Notes: a model not told the origin generated them from the sequence alone. Counted from the first letter of the stretch, positions 37,352-50,343 are shown. The stretch is DNA of 64,000 nucleotides from Hawksworthiomyces lignivorus (GCA_002917075.1 NTMA01000006.1:682001-746000); one strand, 5' to 3'. Numbers and translations: made by a program.

Positions 37352-38072
37352 TGCTGTCAGCGAGACAACAATCCGATTCTACACATAGTCCTCATCATTT
37401 AATTACGGAGACAAGAGACAACGACGGAGATAGCCTATATTTAAGAGGTCAGAATGCCGCCAAGGCCGCCTACGAGGCTGTGTTGCGTTGTAAGTCGTGT
37501 GCTTCTTGTGCATCGTATGCTGCGTACAAGTCGTATAAGCCGCCAAGAACGACAGTGTCAACTGTAAACAGTCCGCTATATATACTGTACATAGAAGCAG
37601 ATCCACATTCCAGCTCCCTGCAGATTGGCATCTCAAGATGCTGCACGTGACTGGAGCTTCAGCAGCAAATCAGGAGGCGGCCTTCTCGGCTGCGAGAGCA
37701 ATCCCCCTATGACTGCTGAGGTAAAAAAAAAAAGCTTTTTGTTAGCCGGTTTGGTCCGCGTCTGCGCGGAAAACACGAAACTGCTCTGCTGATATTCCTA
37801 GCGACCTTGTCCTCCAAAAAAGTTGCTCTGTCCGATAGCTTGCACTGCATTCGTTGCTCCGGGTCGATCCGCACATTTGCAACCACCACCTCGATTATCG
37901 CTCATTGACATTTTATTGACACCAGGTAAGCATCGTCTTTTCAATTGGCATCCAGTGGCACATTCGCAACCGGCATTGACCGTCTCTTTCGGCAGCGCAA
38001 GTCGACCCCTTCGCTCGACGCCTCGGCTGCATCCTCACCCCCTACCACACACAACCATACACATTCAGCGCT
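37352..38072. other. Divergent promoter region of HET and mic10 genes
   Basis: 721 bp between two divergent starts; no coding signal seen. Confidence 0.6.
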
Positions 38073-38440
38073 ATGTCCGACGCATCGACTCCCGCACCAT
38101 CTACGAGGGTGGTTGGACGGCCCGTCAGCGAGGCCCTGCTCAACGAGAAGGTGGGTTCCCTACTCCAAAGAGGAAGCGCAGAGTGATCGGGACGATACTC
38201 GGGATCGCCATGGCAAAGCCGAAGCCATCTAACTGACCAATCCAGTGGGACCACTGCCTCTCCAACCTGGTGATCAAGTCCGGCCTCGGCCTCGGTTTCG
38301 GCGTCGTCTTCTCGGTGCTCCTGTTCAAGCGGAGAGCTTGGCCGGCCGTCATCGGCCTGGGCTTCGGCGCAGGCCGGGCGTACGAGGAGTGCAACTGGAC
38401 GCTGAAGCAGGCGGCCAAGGAGATCCGGGCGCAGGCATAG
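38073..38440 (+). CDS. MIC10, MICOS complex subunit
   Basis: Small inner-mitochondrial-membrane protein that oligomerises to bend membranes at crista junctions. Exons 38073-38150 and 38246-38440 (donor GTGGGT, acceptor TCCAG, phase 0) give 90 residues, the family's usual size. Exon 1 encodes a short Ser/Thr/Pro N-terminus ending SEALLNEK; exon 2 opens with WDHCLSNLVIKS. Two transmembrane segments carry the glycine motifs needed for oligomerisation, GLGLGFG and GLGFGAG, joined by a basic KRRAWP loop. The C-terminus is a short charged helix. Easily missed because both exons are short. Confidence 0.93.
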
Positions 38441-39083
38441 GAAGAGAAACCGGAGCTATAGGATGCGCTTGAGGAACGTGGAACCGAGTTGGCGGCTGAA
38501 GGAAGGGCCCGAAGTCGAGATCGGAAGATGAACCCGGAAGAGACGGGGGCTGGAATGTCACCATATTGTATATCAAAGAGAAGGAAGCAGAAGTCAAAGG
38601 GACGTAAGGCTAAGGATTGCGGCCAAACTGTCTGTTCCTTGCCCTGAGCCCCTCACGTCTCTGCTCTTTGCTCCACATGTACAAAACATAATATTGTGTC
38701 TTGTTTTGTTTTTCATTTCATTTGTCTTGTCGTTGATAAAGATGCAATAGAATACATTGTTATGGCATTAGATGGAAGAAGATATTCCCGAGCATGAGAA
38801 ATGAGTCAAGAAATCGGCGAGAGCGAGAAACAGTGCAGCGAGAACAAATTCGAGTTGATTCTAGATTCTCTCCTTTTAGGAAATCACGCCCGCCTGGCGC
38901 CCAACGCAGTACACTACTCAATTGGGAATCCAAAAGCGCATAACCAAAGCTCTGCATGAGGTGCTAATATGAGCGACATATGCAAGAAAACGGCCATATC
39001 CAAAAAAGACAAACAATATATAATACAGAAAGTCGTAAACATGGCATAAGACCAGAGCACCTGGACAGCCCCCCCCTCCTCTC
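38441..39083. other. Intergenic between convergent mic10 and Smr genes
   Basis: AT-rich in parts, no coding signal; presumably two 3' UTRs. Confidence 0.6.
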
Positions 39084-40102
39084 TTACATGACAACACAGC
39101 AGTTCTTGAGCAGCCGCGGCAGGCACTTGACCACGGCCTCCTCGATCTGCTGCTCCATCTGGTCCTGCTGGTTTGCCTGTCCCTGCTGCGGCTGGTACTG
39201 GCCCTGGTACTGGTTCTGGTACTGGTTCTGGTTTTGGCCGTAGTAGGGGGCCTGCGGCTGCTGGTAGCCCGCGGCGGCCTGCGGGTGCCCCGCGTGCGCG
39301 CCGCCGCCGTGGTGAGCGCCGCCGCCGCCGTAGCCGCCGAGGTGGCCGGCCGGCTGCTGCGGCAGGGGCGGGGGCGCGCCGTTGACGGCGCCGCCCTGCA
39401 GGTTGACGTAGATGCGGCCCTCGTTCTCCTCGGTGGCGAACTGCAGGCCGCGCTCGCGGCACAGGGCCTCGACGGCGGGCTTGATCTTCTGGATGTGGTT
39501 GGCGCTGTGGTTGCCGCGGCCCACGATGACGTGCAGGTGCGTCTGGCCCTGCGCCTGCGCCGCCTCGATGCGGTCCGTCAGGATCCGCTCTGCCTCCTCC
39601 ACAAACTGCCCGTGCAGGTCGATCGTGTCGCCCGCCACCCGGCCCGGCGCGTTGTTCTCTCGGAAGATGTAGTCCGACGCCTGTCGGTTGTACTTGTCCA
39701 TGGCCGCCGCGTGCTTCTTGCCCTCCTCGGACAGCGCCTTGGCGCCAGCGCCGTCGCCCTGCGCATACGCCTGGTGGGACTGTGCACGGAGGGGAATGGG
39801 CGGTGAGCAATGGGTGCTGGAGCGGACAAGGAGAAGGGGTGCAGCAACCTCTGGGGACGAGGGTGCGGGGGAATACGTACCCGATCAAAGCAGGAATTGC
39901 GCTTGGCGGCCTCTTTGCGCGCGAGGTCGCGGAGGCGGTCATATTCGGCCTCTGTGTCGTTGCCGGCGCTGTGGTTGAAGGCTGCGGAGAAGCAGACGCG
40001 TTAGATGAGGGAAAGTGGAGGCCGGTAGCAAAGGTAAGGGAAAAGCAAGTGAGGCTTACACCGCTCGCCGAGCTGCGTCATAGGAATGGCGGAGGATGCC
40101 AT
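39084..40102 (-). CDS. DUF1771-Smr domain protein with CaaX-like tail
   Basis: Smr domains are nuclease or nucleic-acid-binding folds; fungal members are linked to RNA quality control, role here unknown. Minus-strand exons 40102-40060, 39981-39881 and 39779-39084 give 279 residues. Joined N-terminus: MASSAIPMTQLGER|SFNHSAGND, then NSCFDR|SHQAYAQGDG. A DUF1771 helical domain (about 17-90) is followed by the Smr domain (about 98-175), with the signature DLHGQFVEEA and the GRGNHS loop (HVIVGRGNHSANH). A Gly/Gln/Tyr-rich low-complexity region (about 185-260) follows. The last residues are KNCCVVM: CVVM fits a farnesyl-type CaaX box, with a second Cys suited to palmitoylation, so membrane anchoring is plausible. 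Exon 1 is only 43 nt, so its exact donor is the least certain point. Confidence 0.88.
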
Positions 40103-43064
40103 AGCGGTGTCGGAGGTGCGGCACCGAGTGTCGCGGTAGATGGTGGAGCGGGAACGAGTGAAATGGCAGAAGCCCTACGGAAAAGTTGCGCGCGCCCAGA
40201 AAAGAAAGAGAACTGGGGCAAATTGCGACCTTGGGCTCGTACGAGGTTTCACTCAGTGGCGCGTCGGTTACTGAGACTGCAGCGTGGCCAGGTCTCGCAG
40301 CGTTACAGGGCGCGGTCGAGATCGCAGAGTAAGATCGCGGGAAAACAAAGGTTGTCCCGTTCTATGGAGAAAATTTGCGACAGACGGGGTTTTGCGACCA
40401 AAGCTTTGCGCTTTGCTCGTACTTTTTTTTTTGGTTCTTTATTATTTTGTTTGGGTTAACGTCCAATAGACTTGAATTAGCCCTGGGCTTTTGGCCCTTT
40501 TCGCACTGGCTCGGCTCCCGCAGCTCTCAGCAGCCCGCGGTCTTGGACAAAAGGGATGAGAGGCCGCTGGCCAAAAAAGAACCTCAAAAGGCTTGGCAAG
40601 CTGAAAGGAAAAACAGGATTCACGAAAACAGGCTGCCGGGCCATAGAGCGTCCTTTTGCAAAAGGACCAGAGCTGGTGCCCGGCGGCTTCGCGTTAGCCG
40701 AGACTAGCACGCGGCTATGGATGGACTATCAATGCAAGGAACACGGCAGGGCGAATCGGGGACCAGAATCGGCCACGACCAACAGACAAGTCGAGCGCAG
40801 GTTGGACTTGGCCGAAGCAATAGTACCAGCTTTATCAATTAACGGCCTTGCTTCCGCTTGTGGCTGCCCGTGTTGCGAAGCAGCTCTCATAGTCTGCACC
40901 TCGCCATGAACCGGCGAAAGGTCTAGAATGCATTGAATTGATGCAGAGCTGCACAGGATTTGGTTCTTTGCTTCGTTCTGTGCGACAACCTAGACACCTT
41001 GGCACTGCACAGACGATGACCCGTACCTAATACAAACATGCAGAGGACTCGGGTTCTTTTGACGTGCAGCTCGGCGACAGCTGTCATATTTGCCAATGCT
41101 CTAGGCATTTCGCTGAAGAAAGCCAGAGAGGGCGCCGGTAAAACCCGCTCTAGCACGTACAAAGACCGAAACATTCTACGAATAGTTATAAGTTGCGTGT
41201 AAGCGGTGCTCATGAGATGAGATAGGGTGGCCGACATTGTGTGGCGGGAGTGGGAAGAGGTAATCCTTCCGAGACCTTGCTGGGACGAGTCACTGCATTC
41301 TCAACCATCGTGCTGCGACAAGATACATCATATAGCGGTATATTGAGCTAGTGAAACAAAGCAGGGAAGCAATTCGGCTGTAGGGGACCGTATGACAACG
41401 TACAAGGGATGTATTTGGGCAATTGAACTAAAAAGGTACATGAGTTCTCGTCCATGTACAAGAGAAACACTCGTACACAATATATTCATGTAGAAGAAAG
41501 GCCCACCGTTATAGTATCAGATGCTGCGACACCCAGCAGCGTGGTTCTTCTATTATTATATGAAACCGAAAGAATCGTCTCGAGCCGAAATGCTTCGGAC
41601 GCTTTTCCGCTCTTCTCTTGTCTTCAGCTCCGGTAGAACAGACAGCTGCCGGCAGTGTCACTGCTAGTTTTTTTTTTGCTCCTTTTCGGGACTTCCCAAA
41701 GGGGAGTCCACATCTGCACAGGAGAGGATTGGGACGGGGATCTGAGAACAGACCTTCTAGAAGAGAAAGACCCGTGTGCCCTCCCCTGTGACCCCCCATT
41801 TCTTTCGACGTTCCGCTTTGGGTATAACTCTCCAGGTTCTGGCTTGTTCATTTCGTTTACGTTCCCTTTTCGGACTGAGAAGGGGGACATTACTCTTCAT
41901 GCAGAAATTGGCATGGTCGCGAGTGGGTTTTGCCATATCGTATGGCGTGGTGGCATTGCTTGTTTTCAATTGTGCTGGGCAAGGAAATGATGCAACCTCG
42001 CAACCCTGTATGGCGTATAAAAACTCTTGAAAAATTGCTGGGCTGCTCCGTATGCGCATGCATGCTCGTACTCTACAAAACGGACAGGCCTGAGAAACAC
42101 ATGGGAAAACGTGGACGAGGCCGTCCACATATGTCATCACGTTTCTCCTCCCCAATACGGAACCATGTTGAATGGGGAAAAGGGGGCCAGCTCTGCATCT
42201 GACGATATCACCCTTGCCGCCTATGCAGCGTGCCCCCTATTTCGCTTGACCGTCACTGGGGCATATTTTCCGTATGGAGCATGCGAAAGCATCGAAAAGA
42301 CGAAATGGCCGTGCTACCGTCATCCGTCACCCGTCATTCTAGAACTACGATGATTCTCGGTGCTAGTCGCTTTCGCAGAATGCGCCAGCTATTCAAGTGT
42401 AAGTCGTATTGCGCGTCCGCACCTTGGATTCGGGTTTCGTAAGTACTCGACCGTTCTTCGCCCCCGGATGGCCGGTCCAGAAAACGAGAAGGAATGCATA
42501 TATGGAGCACAAATAAACATAAAATAAGAGAAACTCCACAGTTCGCATTTAAGTACATGCGCATATGTGTATGTACTCCATATAGCGTAAAAGGGGTTTC
42601 CGATGGCGGTACTGCACAAATAGCCCTGCACAAACCCCTTTTTCTCTGGCGTCTCCACCACTTTTTCTTGTCAGACAAGCCAGCAGGCGAGAGAATTTGT
42701 TTCTAGAGTATCTTTGCACATGGGATATGCGTATGCCTGTTCGCTTTGGAATAAAAAGAAACTCTCTTTGCCTTACCGCCTGAAGTGAATCGATCAGAAA
42801 CAAGACGGAACATTTCGCATCCTTGCCTGGTCAGGCCAGGCGAGGATGTCGGGGGCAAGCAAGCGAGAGAAAAAAAAGAAATTTAGCACCACAGAGTACG
42901 AAAATGCCCACTGTCCAGTCCAGGGTTACAACGCTAGCAGTTTTGGTCTGTCTGGCCATGTGGCAGAGAGCTGGGGTATGCAGAAATGAATCTGCCTCCC
43001 GTCAGGAGTCCGCCATATGCGTAAAATGTGTCGCCGTTTCTATAGATGGAGCGAATTCGCAAGT

Positions 43065-43078
43065 ACGGAGTACTCCGT
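43065..43078. promoter_or_regulatory. 14-bp perfect palindrome, ACGGAGTACTCCGT
   Basis: Self-complementary over 14 bp. Shares the GAGTACTC core with the palindrome at 19259-19272. Function unknown. Confidence 0.45.
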
Positions 43079-46000
43079 GTACGGGAGCATCTTACGTCGC
43101 AATTGCTAGGCCTCTTTGCAATTTTCCTTTCAGCTAGGAACATAGGATCACTCTCTGCCTCCCATCTCTCCAGTCGTAGCGATCACGTCAGATGGGACGC
43201 TCCGCACCGAGTTCAGCGGTGCAAAACCAATAGGTCTTGGAAATAGCGACCAACCCGTATAGAGGCGGACAGTGACGATCATGTCGGGATCCTCGAGAAT
43301 CCGGCCGGGGAAACATAAAAGGAGAATTGGGCAAAATGTGCAGAGCCGTCTGGATTGGGAGTCCAGGAGAAGACAGAGCGGTTCGTCCAGTCTCGCGGCA
43401 CAAGAGAGGAAAATCAGAGACTAAAAAAAATGGAGCCGGTAGAGTTTTGCAGGAAAAGGTGCAGAAACTTGGCTGTACGTGTATTTTTGCAGAAAGCCGA
43501 ACCAAACGAAAAGCTGGCCTGGAAACGACGTGCGTCTTTGTGCATAGAAGGGTCCGCATGGCGGCTAAAGCTGGTTGTTTCAAGGCTGAGGGTGTGTGAG
43601 GAGGGCCGTGAGGAAGGGCTGGAGGATATACAGCTTGCGACCTCTCACTCTAGACTCTGGAACTAAAGCAGACACATAGTTCATGTATAAGGGAGACGCC
43701 GGATATGATCGAGAGTCTAATCCACAGAGGCAAAATTGAAGCTGTCGGAGAACGGAGGCTCTTTGCCAGAGATTTCTGGCATCCCTTCTTGACGCCCCAA
43801 ATACCACAGAGCCAACAGACCCAGGATCCCCGTCTCTCAGAAACGTCAGACAATGGGTATCAATTGCGCCTGCAGCCGGGTAGTTAGGGGGCCAAGAATT
43901 TGAACGGGAAGTGCTGCTCCATCAATGAAAGAGCGGGGGACTTCAATGGGGGCCGTTGCAACAAGAGAGAGAGAGCCTTGTCTCCTAGGTCCCGGTTCGT
44001 TGTTTTCTTGAACCTTTTTCTTTGTTGTCGACGTTTCGGGCTGGCCTCCCGCCGTTTTACAGGAATTCTACACCTGTGGGCATGGATTCCTCTTCACCCT
44101 GGGTCTACACCATGTTCGAGGGCAAAACACAGACGTGAATATTTGCTCTGTCCTCGATGGCGCTACTCCTTTCGCCATTCTCGTTCTCGTTGTTTTGTCT
44201 CACAATATTGCCGAGAAAGAGAGACAGCTACTGCATGGGCGTGGGACGACGCGCAGTTGGGATAGATTGGATTCATGAGAAAAACTGCACATCTTGCTTG
44301 TCCCACAAAGTCTGTTTCGTAGGCAGGGAGGATCGAAAGGAAAGCAGGCTCGGCAGTGGCAACCAAATGGCAACAACAAGGACAAGGGCATGAGAAAAGA
44401 GAGAGAAACAACAAAATATCGTGGCCAAACATCCCAACAGAAAAGAAAAAAAAAAGAAAAAAAGAAAAGCGGGTGGAACCTATGTCTTAAGGAAAGGCTC
44501 TCCGAGCACACCCCGTTTTGTGAACTGGGCAGTTTCTTCTTTTCTTTTTTGCTTGCTTTTCTTTTGCTTCCTTACGTACATACTCTGGCGCCTGCGAGGG
44601 ACTGTTCGTATGCGATGCTTTTCATGCTCCTCACTGCACGTAAGAGATGTCTCCCGCGCTCGGCTTTCCACCCCTCCCCGCCGCCCATCATTTGTTTCGA
44701 TCATCCTGTTCTCCGCAAGTCTTCCTGCGGCATGATGGCTGGTTCTCGCAAGTAAGGGCACAGCAACAACAACACAGCAGCTGGTACGGGATACCTCTTG
44801 CTCTTGTGACGCACACACCACCTTGGCAGCGGGCGGACAGACGCAGCAGGTAGACGGTACCCCTATGAAGCCCGTCTGGATATATGCGTGTCTGTTGGCT
44901 TCACGGCTGTCTGGGACGATCAATGTCCGAGCGTAGGGGGCTCCTGCGCAAGCATATCAGGACATTTCGGACATCAGGCTTTCTTCTCTACCTTTTCTTT
45001 TCTCGCTTGCTTTTTCATTCCCCTCCATCTAGCCATTCGCCTGTGGTTCCCTTTCTGGACGAAGGTGCCTCAACTCTTCGTCTTCTCGTAGCCCACGTTC
45101 TAAGAGCAACTTGTTCGCCTCGGACCATGCCACCAAAAGTGTAGTCTCCGCAGCAATGATCGCCTCTGCTCTCCCTAAATTAGCAGCTGTTTCTTATCCC
45201 TTTCCCGCCTAGGGCCTGGTCCACTTCTGAAATGGCGAATAGAGGCAAGAGATCCACCTGCCCTGGCTAACACAGCATTAGATCCTCGCTAATAGCTGCA
45301 CCACAAATTTACGACTGATGTTCTCCGTTGTAAAGCAGAACGGTCCCCACCAATCGAACAATCCCAACGCACTAGCAGCATCAGCAGTGTGATGAAGGAA
45401 CCGCGACAGAACTCAAAAAAAAAAAGAGTTGCGGCTAGAGAAGAAGTAAATGAGTCCATGTTCGTACGTGTAGCGTTGAGCCGAAGTGAAAAGCCTCTAG
45501 CCTTTAAAATGCCAATTTGCATGTGCTTACTATTGCACGCACCTCAAAGGAGTTGATCGCTGACTCCGTTTCTGCAATTCGAGAACCAGGCCAGTTCTTC
45601 GTATGTACCCTACGGTCTTTCGTGCTTGTGCGAGTATGTACGCAGTACGTGTATCGCCTTCCCTTCTTCCCTGGACCCTTGCACTCTTTTTTGCTTCTCT
45701 GCGTCCCCGAAGCGCATTGAAATTTGCTACCCCATTTTTTGTGCTTTGCATTGTGCCGTTTCCTTCTACCCTGCTGATGCTGTCCCCTTTTCTTTGTCCG
45801 TTTCTACGCGGAGCTGCGACGGATGCGTGTGTGTATGTGTATACTCTTACTGCGTACATACGTGTGCACATGTAGAGACCCCGTTCTGTCCTTTTTTCTC
45901 TCTCTCATTCTTTGTTTTTCCGTTTTCCTCGTCTCTCTCTGTTTGCGCCTTCCCTGCTAGCAGCATCTGGCCACCCCTACATATACACGCTCCTTCCCTG

Positions 46001-46972
46001 CAGCGTCCCCCACCACCCAAAACGCCCCTAAGAAATACATGTCTGACCCCCGAGCCCCCTTTCTACCGGCAAACCCGCTAAATACGGACAGACAAGACAG
46101 GTCCAGACTACCCAATTCGTGCTTTCTCCATTCTCTTTGTATGATAACCGTAGCTGTTGCTCCGCTAACTCAGCAAGCTGCCCCAGCTGCCCAGCTGTCC
46201 AACTGCTGCTCTGCTGCCCTGTAATACAGCAGCCGTAGGTCCCTATTCAGCACTTGTGATTGGACATCTCCTGCACCTTCCTCGTGCACAGCGATTCCAC
46301 CTTTTTCGAGTCCGTTGCTGCTTCCCTGTCGCCCATCTCTACTCTCTTTTGCTCTTTCCCGCCCGCCACCCAATAATCTCTCTGTACGGAGTAATCTACT
46401 CGTCCTACTCGTATGCACTAATCTCTTCCCTCCCCCCTTTCTCTCGTTCTCTTTTTCCCACCTCCATCCAGTCCTCTTTCACCTTTTCCCGTCTTTCCCC
46501 ATTCTTTTTTCCTCTCCTCTTCCTTTTCCCTCTCCTCCTCCATTATTACTATCGCTTCTCACCTCAAAACGCCCCATCTCGCTCTCTCTCGCTCAACTCC
46601 CTGTATTCAATCCTTTCCACAAAAAAACCCCCTTCACCGTAACAGTTACATCCACTTCTCTCCTACCCATCCACCAAGTCTCCCCCCCAAGCCAACCTCT
46701 TTTCGTCGATGGTCTCCTCTTTTCTTCCGTACTGACCTTTGCTAGTCGCCTTTTATTTTCTATTTTATTTTTCACTCGTTTTCATTCTTCACCTATCGCC
46801 CCTTTTCCCTAATTCATCCTCTGTACACTACCTACTCGTGGAACGACCAAACTTTTCGCATCACGATTTCCGTTTCTTTGCTTCTTCGTCTTCGATCCTT
46901 CTCTTCGTATTCGAAATACATCGAATCAAGGACATTCTCGAAGAATCACCAAAACGAAAAGGCAATTGACGG

Positions 46973-47402
46973 GTGAGTAGGTGTTACTTCCTTTGTCGTC
47001 TCTGCTCGCAGGGTCAATCTCTCTTTCTCGTCTCCCAAAGGACGCGGAAAACGATTGCATCGCCATTCGGAAATCCCCATCCATCTCTCTGCTTGTCTCT
47101 TGTTTCTCAGCTGTCGGCCGAAGAGCACACTAGCTTGCAGCTATCTGTGTTTCTTTTGCTATTGAGCTGCTGTTCGGTGTTTTTCTTGTTTACAATTCCC
47201 TTCTCTCCCTGCAACGGCATGCATCCGAACCACATCGAGCTGAAATCAAAACAAAACAATGCAAACACAAGAGAGACGGAACAAAAACATCAGGATTGAT
47301 CGAAACTGACCAGTGACATATCTAGTACCGTGCTTGCGATTTGTCTCGGTTTATCAAGCCGCCATCGTCTTTTCGAAACCATTTTATAATTCTCGAGTCT
47401 AG
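46973..47402 (+). other. Possible 5' UTR intron of the G-alpha gene
   Basis: A GTGAGT donor at 46973 and a TCTAG acceptor ending at 47402 bracket 430 bp just upstream of the ATG at 47433. Inferred from splice-site sequence and position only. Confidence 0.35.
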
Positions 47403-47432
47403 GAGCGATTCTGCTACAACCAATTCGTCAAG

Positions 47433-48859
47433 ATGGGTTGCGGAATGAGCGTGGAGGAGAAGGAGGGCAAGGCCCGGAATGAGGAGATTGAGAATCAACT
47501 GAAGCGCGACCGCATGCAACAACGGAACGAAATCAAGATGCTTCTTCTGGGTATGTGATCCATTTGCCTCTATCTTTTGAGACTTAATGCTATCGAAGAT
47601 GCTCCCCCAAAAAAGGCAGTAGCCCGCCTGTCTACGGGGGCATTCTCTCCTTGGAGATGCATTCATGTCACAGCTCAGCTAGCCAGCTCGTTTTTGGGCA
47701 CGCGTGTCTAACGCAATTCTCTAGGTGCTGGTGAATCCGGAAAGTCGACCATCTTGAAGCAAATGAAGCTCATCCACGAGGGCGGTTACTCACGCGACGA
47801 GCGCGAATCCTTCAAGGAAATCATCTACAGCAACACCGTCCAGTCGATGCGCGTCATCCTCGAGGCCATGGAGTCGCTCGAGCTTCCTCTGGAAGACCAG
47901 CGCATGGAGTACCATGTGCAGACCATTTTCATGCAGCCCGCCCAGATCGAGGGCGAGGTTCTGCCTCCCGAGGTCGGCAATGCCATCGAGGCTCTGTGGA
48001 AGGACCGCGGTGTCCAGGACTGCTTCAAGCGGTCGCGCGAGTACCAGCTCAACGACTCTGCCAGATAGTGAGTACTCCCCCTGATTAAGGCCTAGGAGGC
48101 ACATTCGCAGCGTCGGATGCTTGCGCAAAGCGAGATTCGTCTCATGGCTGGTGTACTGACCTTTCATTTTAGCTATTTCGACAACATTGCTCGCATTGCA
48201 GCTCCCGACTACATGCCTGATGACCAGGACGTTCTGCGGTCGCGTGTCAAGACCACCGGTATCACTGAGACCACATTCATTATTGGCGATCTGACCTACC
48301 GCATGTTCGACGTCGGTGGCCAGCGGTCTGAGCGGAAGAAGTGGATTCACTGCTTCGAGAACGTCACTACCATCCTTTTCCTTGTCGCCATCTCCGAGTA
48401 CGATCAGCTGCTGTTCGAGGATGAGACCGTCAACCGTATGCAGGAGGCCCTGACCCTTTTCGACTCCATCTGCAACTCGCGGTGGTTCATCAAGACCTCC
48501 ATCATTCTCTTCCTCAACAAGATCGATCGCTTCAAGGAGAAGCTGCCCGTCAGCCCTATGAAGAACTACTTCCCCGACTACGAGGGTGGTGATGACTACG
48601 CTGCCGCGTGCGACTACATCCTAAACCGCTTCGTCAACCTGAACCAACACGAGACCAAGCAGATCTACACTCACTTCACTTGTGCTACTGACACAACACA
48701 AATCCGCTTCGTTATGGCAGCTGTCAACGGTATGTCCTTCATGTTGCGTTTCCTTTTATCCTTTTTTTTTTCTCCCTCGCCTCCTCTGGTTCGCTGATCA
48801 ATTAACGCCGTGCAGATATCATCATCCAGGAGAACCTGCGGCTATGCGGTCTGATTTAA
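47433..48859 (+). CDS. G-protein alpha subunit, group I (GNA-1/FadA type)
   Basis: Heterotrimeric G-protein alpha subunit on the plasma membrane, controlling growth, conidiation and cAMP signalling in filamentous fungi. Exons 47433-47550, 47725-48067, 48173-48729 and 48816-48859 give 353 residues, exactly the family length. MGCGMS offers Gly2 for myristoylation and Cys3 for palmitoylation. The P-loop GAGESGKST (40-48) spans intron 1. Also present: RVKTTGI with the switch I Arg, DVGGQRSE (switch II Gln), NKID, and TCATDT. The C-terminus CGLI keeps the Cys four from the end that is the pertussis-toxin ADP-ribosylation site. No altered key residue, so it is expected to be a working GTPase. The last exon is only 44 nt. 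Confidence 0.98.
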
Positions 48860-50343
48860 ATGTACCAGCGCTTTCCATATTTTCCTTTGTTGTCTTTTCA
48901 ACAACCGTTTCTATATACCCGAACGCTAGTGGACGAAATGAGTTTTTTAGATAGACATTGCCTTTGGTCAAAGCTTTCATTAGTGTTGTCTCATGGCGTG
49001 TCTTCCCCTAGATGGCTCGCCACTGGTGCTTCTGTTTCGAGTTGTCAAAGACTCGAGGTTCACCGGAGAACGATCGTTTCCGATCACAAACTATTTCCCT
49101 TCGACTTGTTCTATTACCGCCATCTCCTCTTTTTATATCACGACAACAAGTTTTGAACGTCTTCCGATTACTATGTTATATTTTTTAGTGTCTCTTCGAT
49201 TTCCGGCGATTTGTGTTATTCCTTTTGATGTTGGTTTGGTTCTAGGTGCAAGGACAAATCAAGTCGAGGACGAGAGGACCGGGGTGACGGAGGCCCGAGG
49301 GACATTGGAGGGGAGAAGCCTACGAAGCACTGTATCGAACAAAACAGAATTCTCCCATTTTGTATTACAAAAAGCACAGCAGATCTTTACCTATTTTCGT
49401 GGCGATAGGAAAGGCAGCGGGGAACGAGCAGAGATCGGATGAGAAAGGAAGAAAGGAGGGCAGGGGAGCGCAGAGGAGATGTGTCTGGCATTTTCAGCAA
49501 TGATTGTTTCCTTCCTTTGGTCTTAAGTCTCTGCTTTTCTTTTCTGTTTTTTTTTGCTGTCGGCTCACGTCTTTCTTTTATCTTTTATATTTCTTTGTTT
49601 CTATTTCTCTTTCTATTTTTCTTTGTTCTTATTGCATTTCGGACGTAAAATGGGCAAGGGAAGGCTCGATATCTTGTTTAATTATGACAGAAGAAATTTT
49701 TTTGTATATGCTTTCTTAACGTGCGAGCGAGTAGGTGATTACTTTGGTGTTTGGAGTGGACGGGCTGTCTTCGATTCATCTGTGCCTTTGCAAGGAACAA
49801 TGATGAGAAGCAGTGATGTTTGTTTCTTTTTTCTTTCGCTTTTTTTTTCATACAGAAATTGTAACTCTTGTCCTGCTTCTCTTTGTTATTTTGTTATGGA
49901 ACAATTTCGAGTATTAGCCACCTAGATACTACGGAGAGAGAAGAACAGAATCTATACATCGTAATTGACGGTCTTGTTTCCTCGGCTGGAAAAAGCCAAT
50001 CGTGAAGTTCGCGCAATACTACATCGTCAAAGAGAAAGAGGCTTCTCAAAGCAACTTAGTGAAATAGCCCTTTCTATATACCCATTTTTTTTGCCTTGCC
50101 AAGTAACGCCTCAGAAAATAACAACAACAACAAAAAAAAAGAACACCAATTCGTCCCAGAAAGAGAAAAAAAACAACGCCCAGTCCCTTGCTATCCGTGC
50201 TGCTGTGTATGTGATATCGTTCCATTATCCCGTCTGTTGTGATAAGAGCAGAAAGATCAAATAAAAACAAAAACAAAGAGGTGTAAATCATCTCTGCAGG
50301 AAGAGGCAGGCTGCATTGCCAGCCCGTAAAATGGCCCTTTCTG
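48860..50343. other. Intergenic after the G-alpha gene
   Basis: 1.5 kb, T-rich stretches, no coding signal. Probably long 3' UTRs of the two convergent neighbours. Confidence 0.6.

Larger units (their letters stand above)
40103..47432. other. 7.3-kb gene-poor region upstream of the G-alpha gene
   Basis: I found no open frame with protein-like character or any tRNA on either strand. It holds a perfect 14-bp palindrome (43065-43078), further GAGTACTC/ACTCGTA-like motifs (for example near 46385-46410), and a long CT-rich stretch (about 45880-46950) that looks like promoter and leader for the G-alpha gene. The rest could be regulatory DNA, a noncoding RNA locus or decayed sequence. Confidence 0.55.

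Noticed and set aside
41757..43583. Open frames of 100-130 codons in the gene-poor region
   Set aside because: No recognisable family, no consistent codon bias and no supporting splice structure; likely chance.
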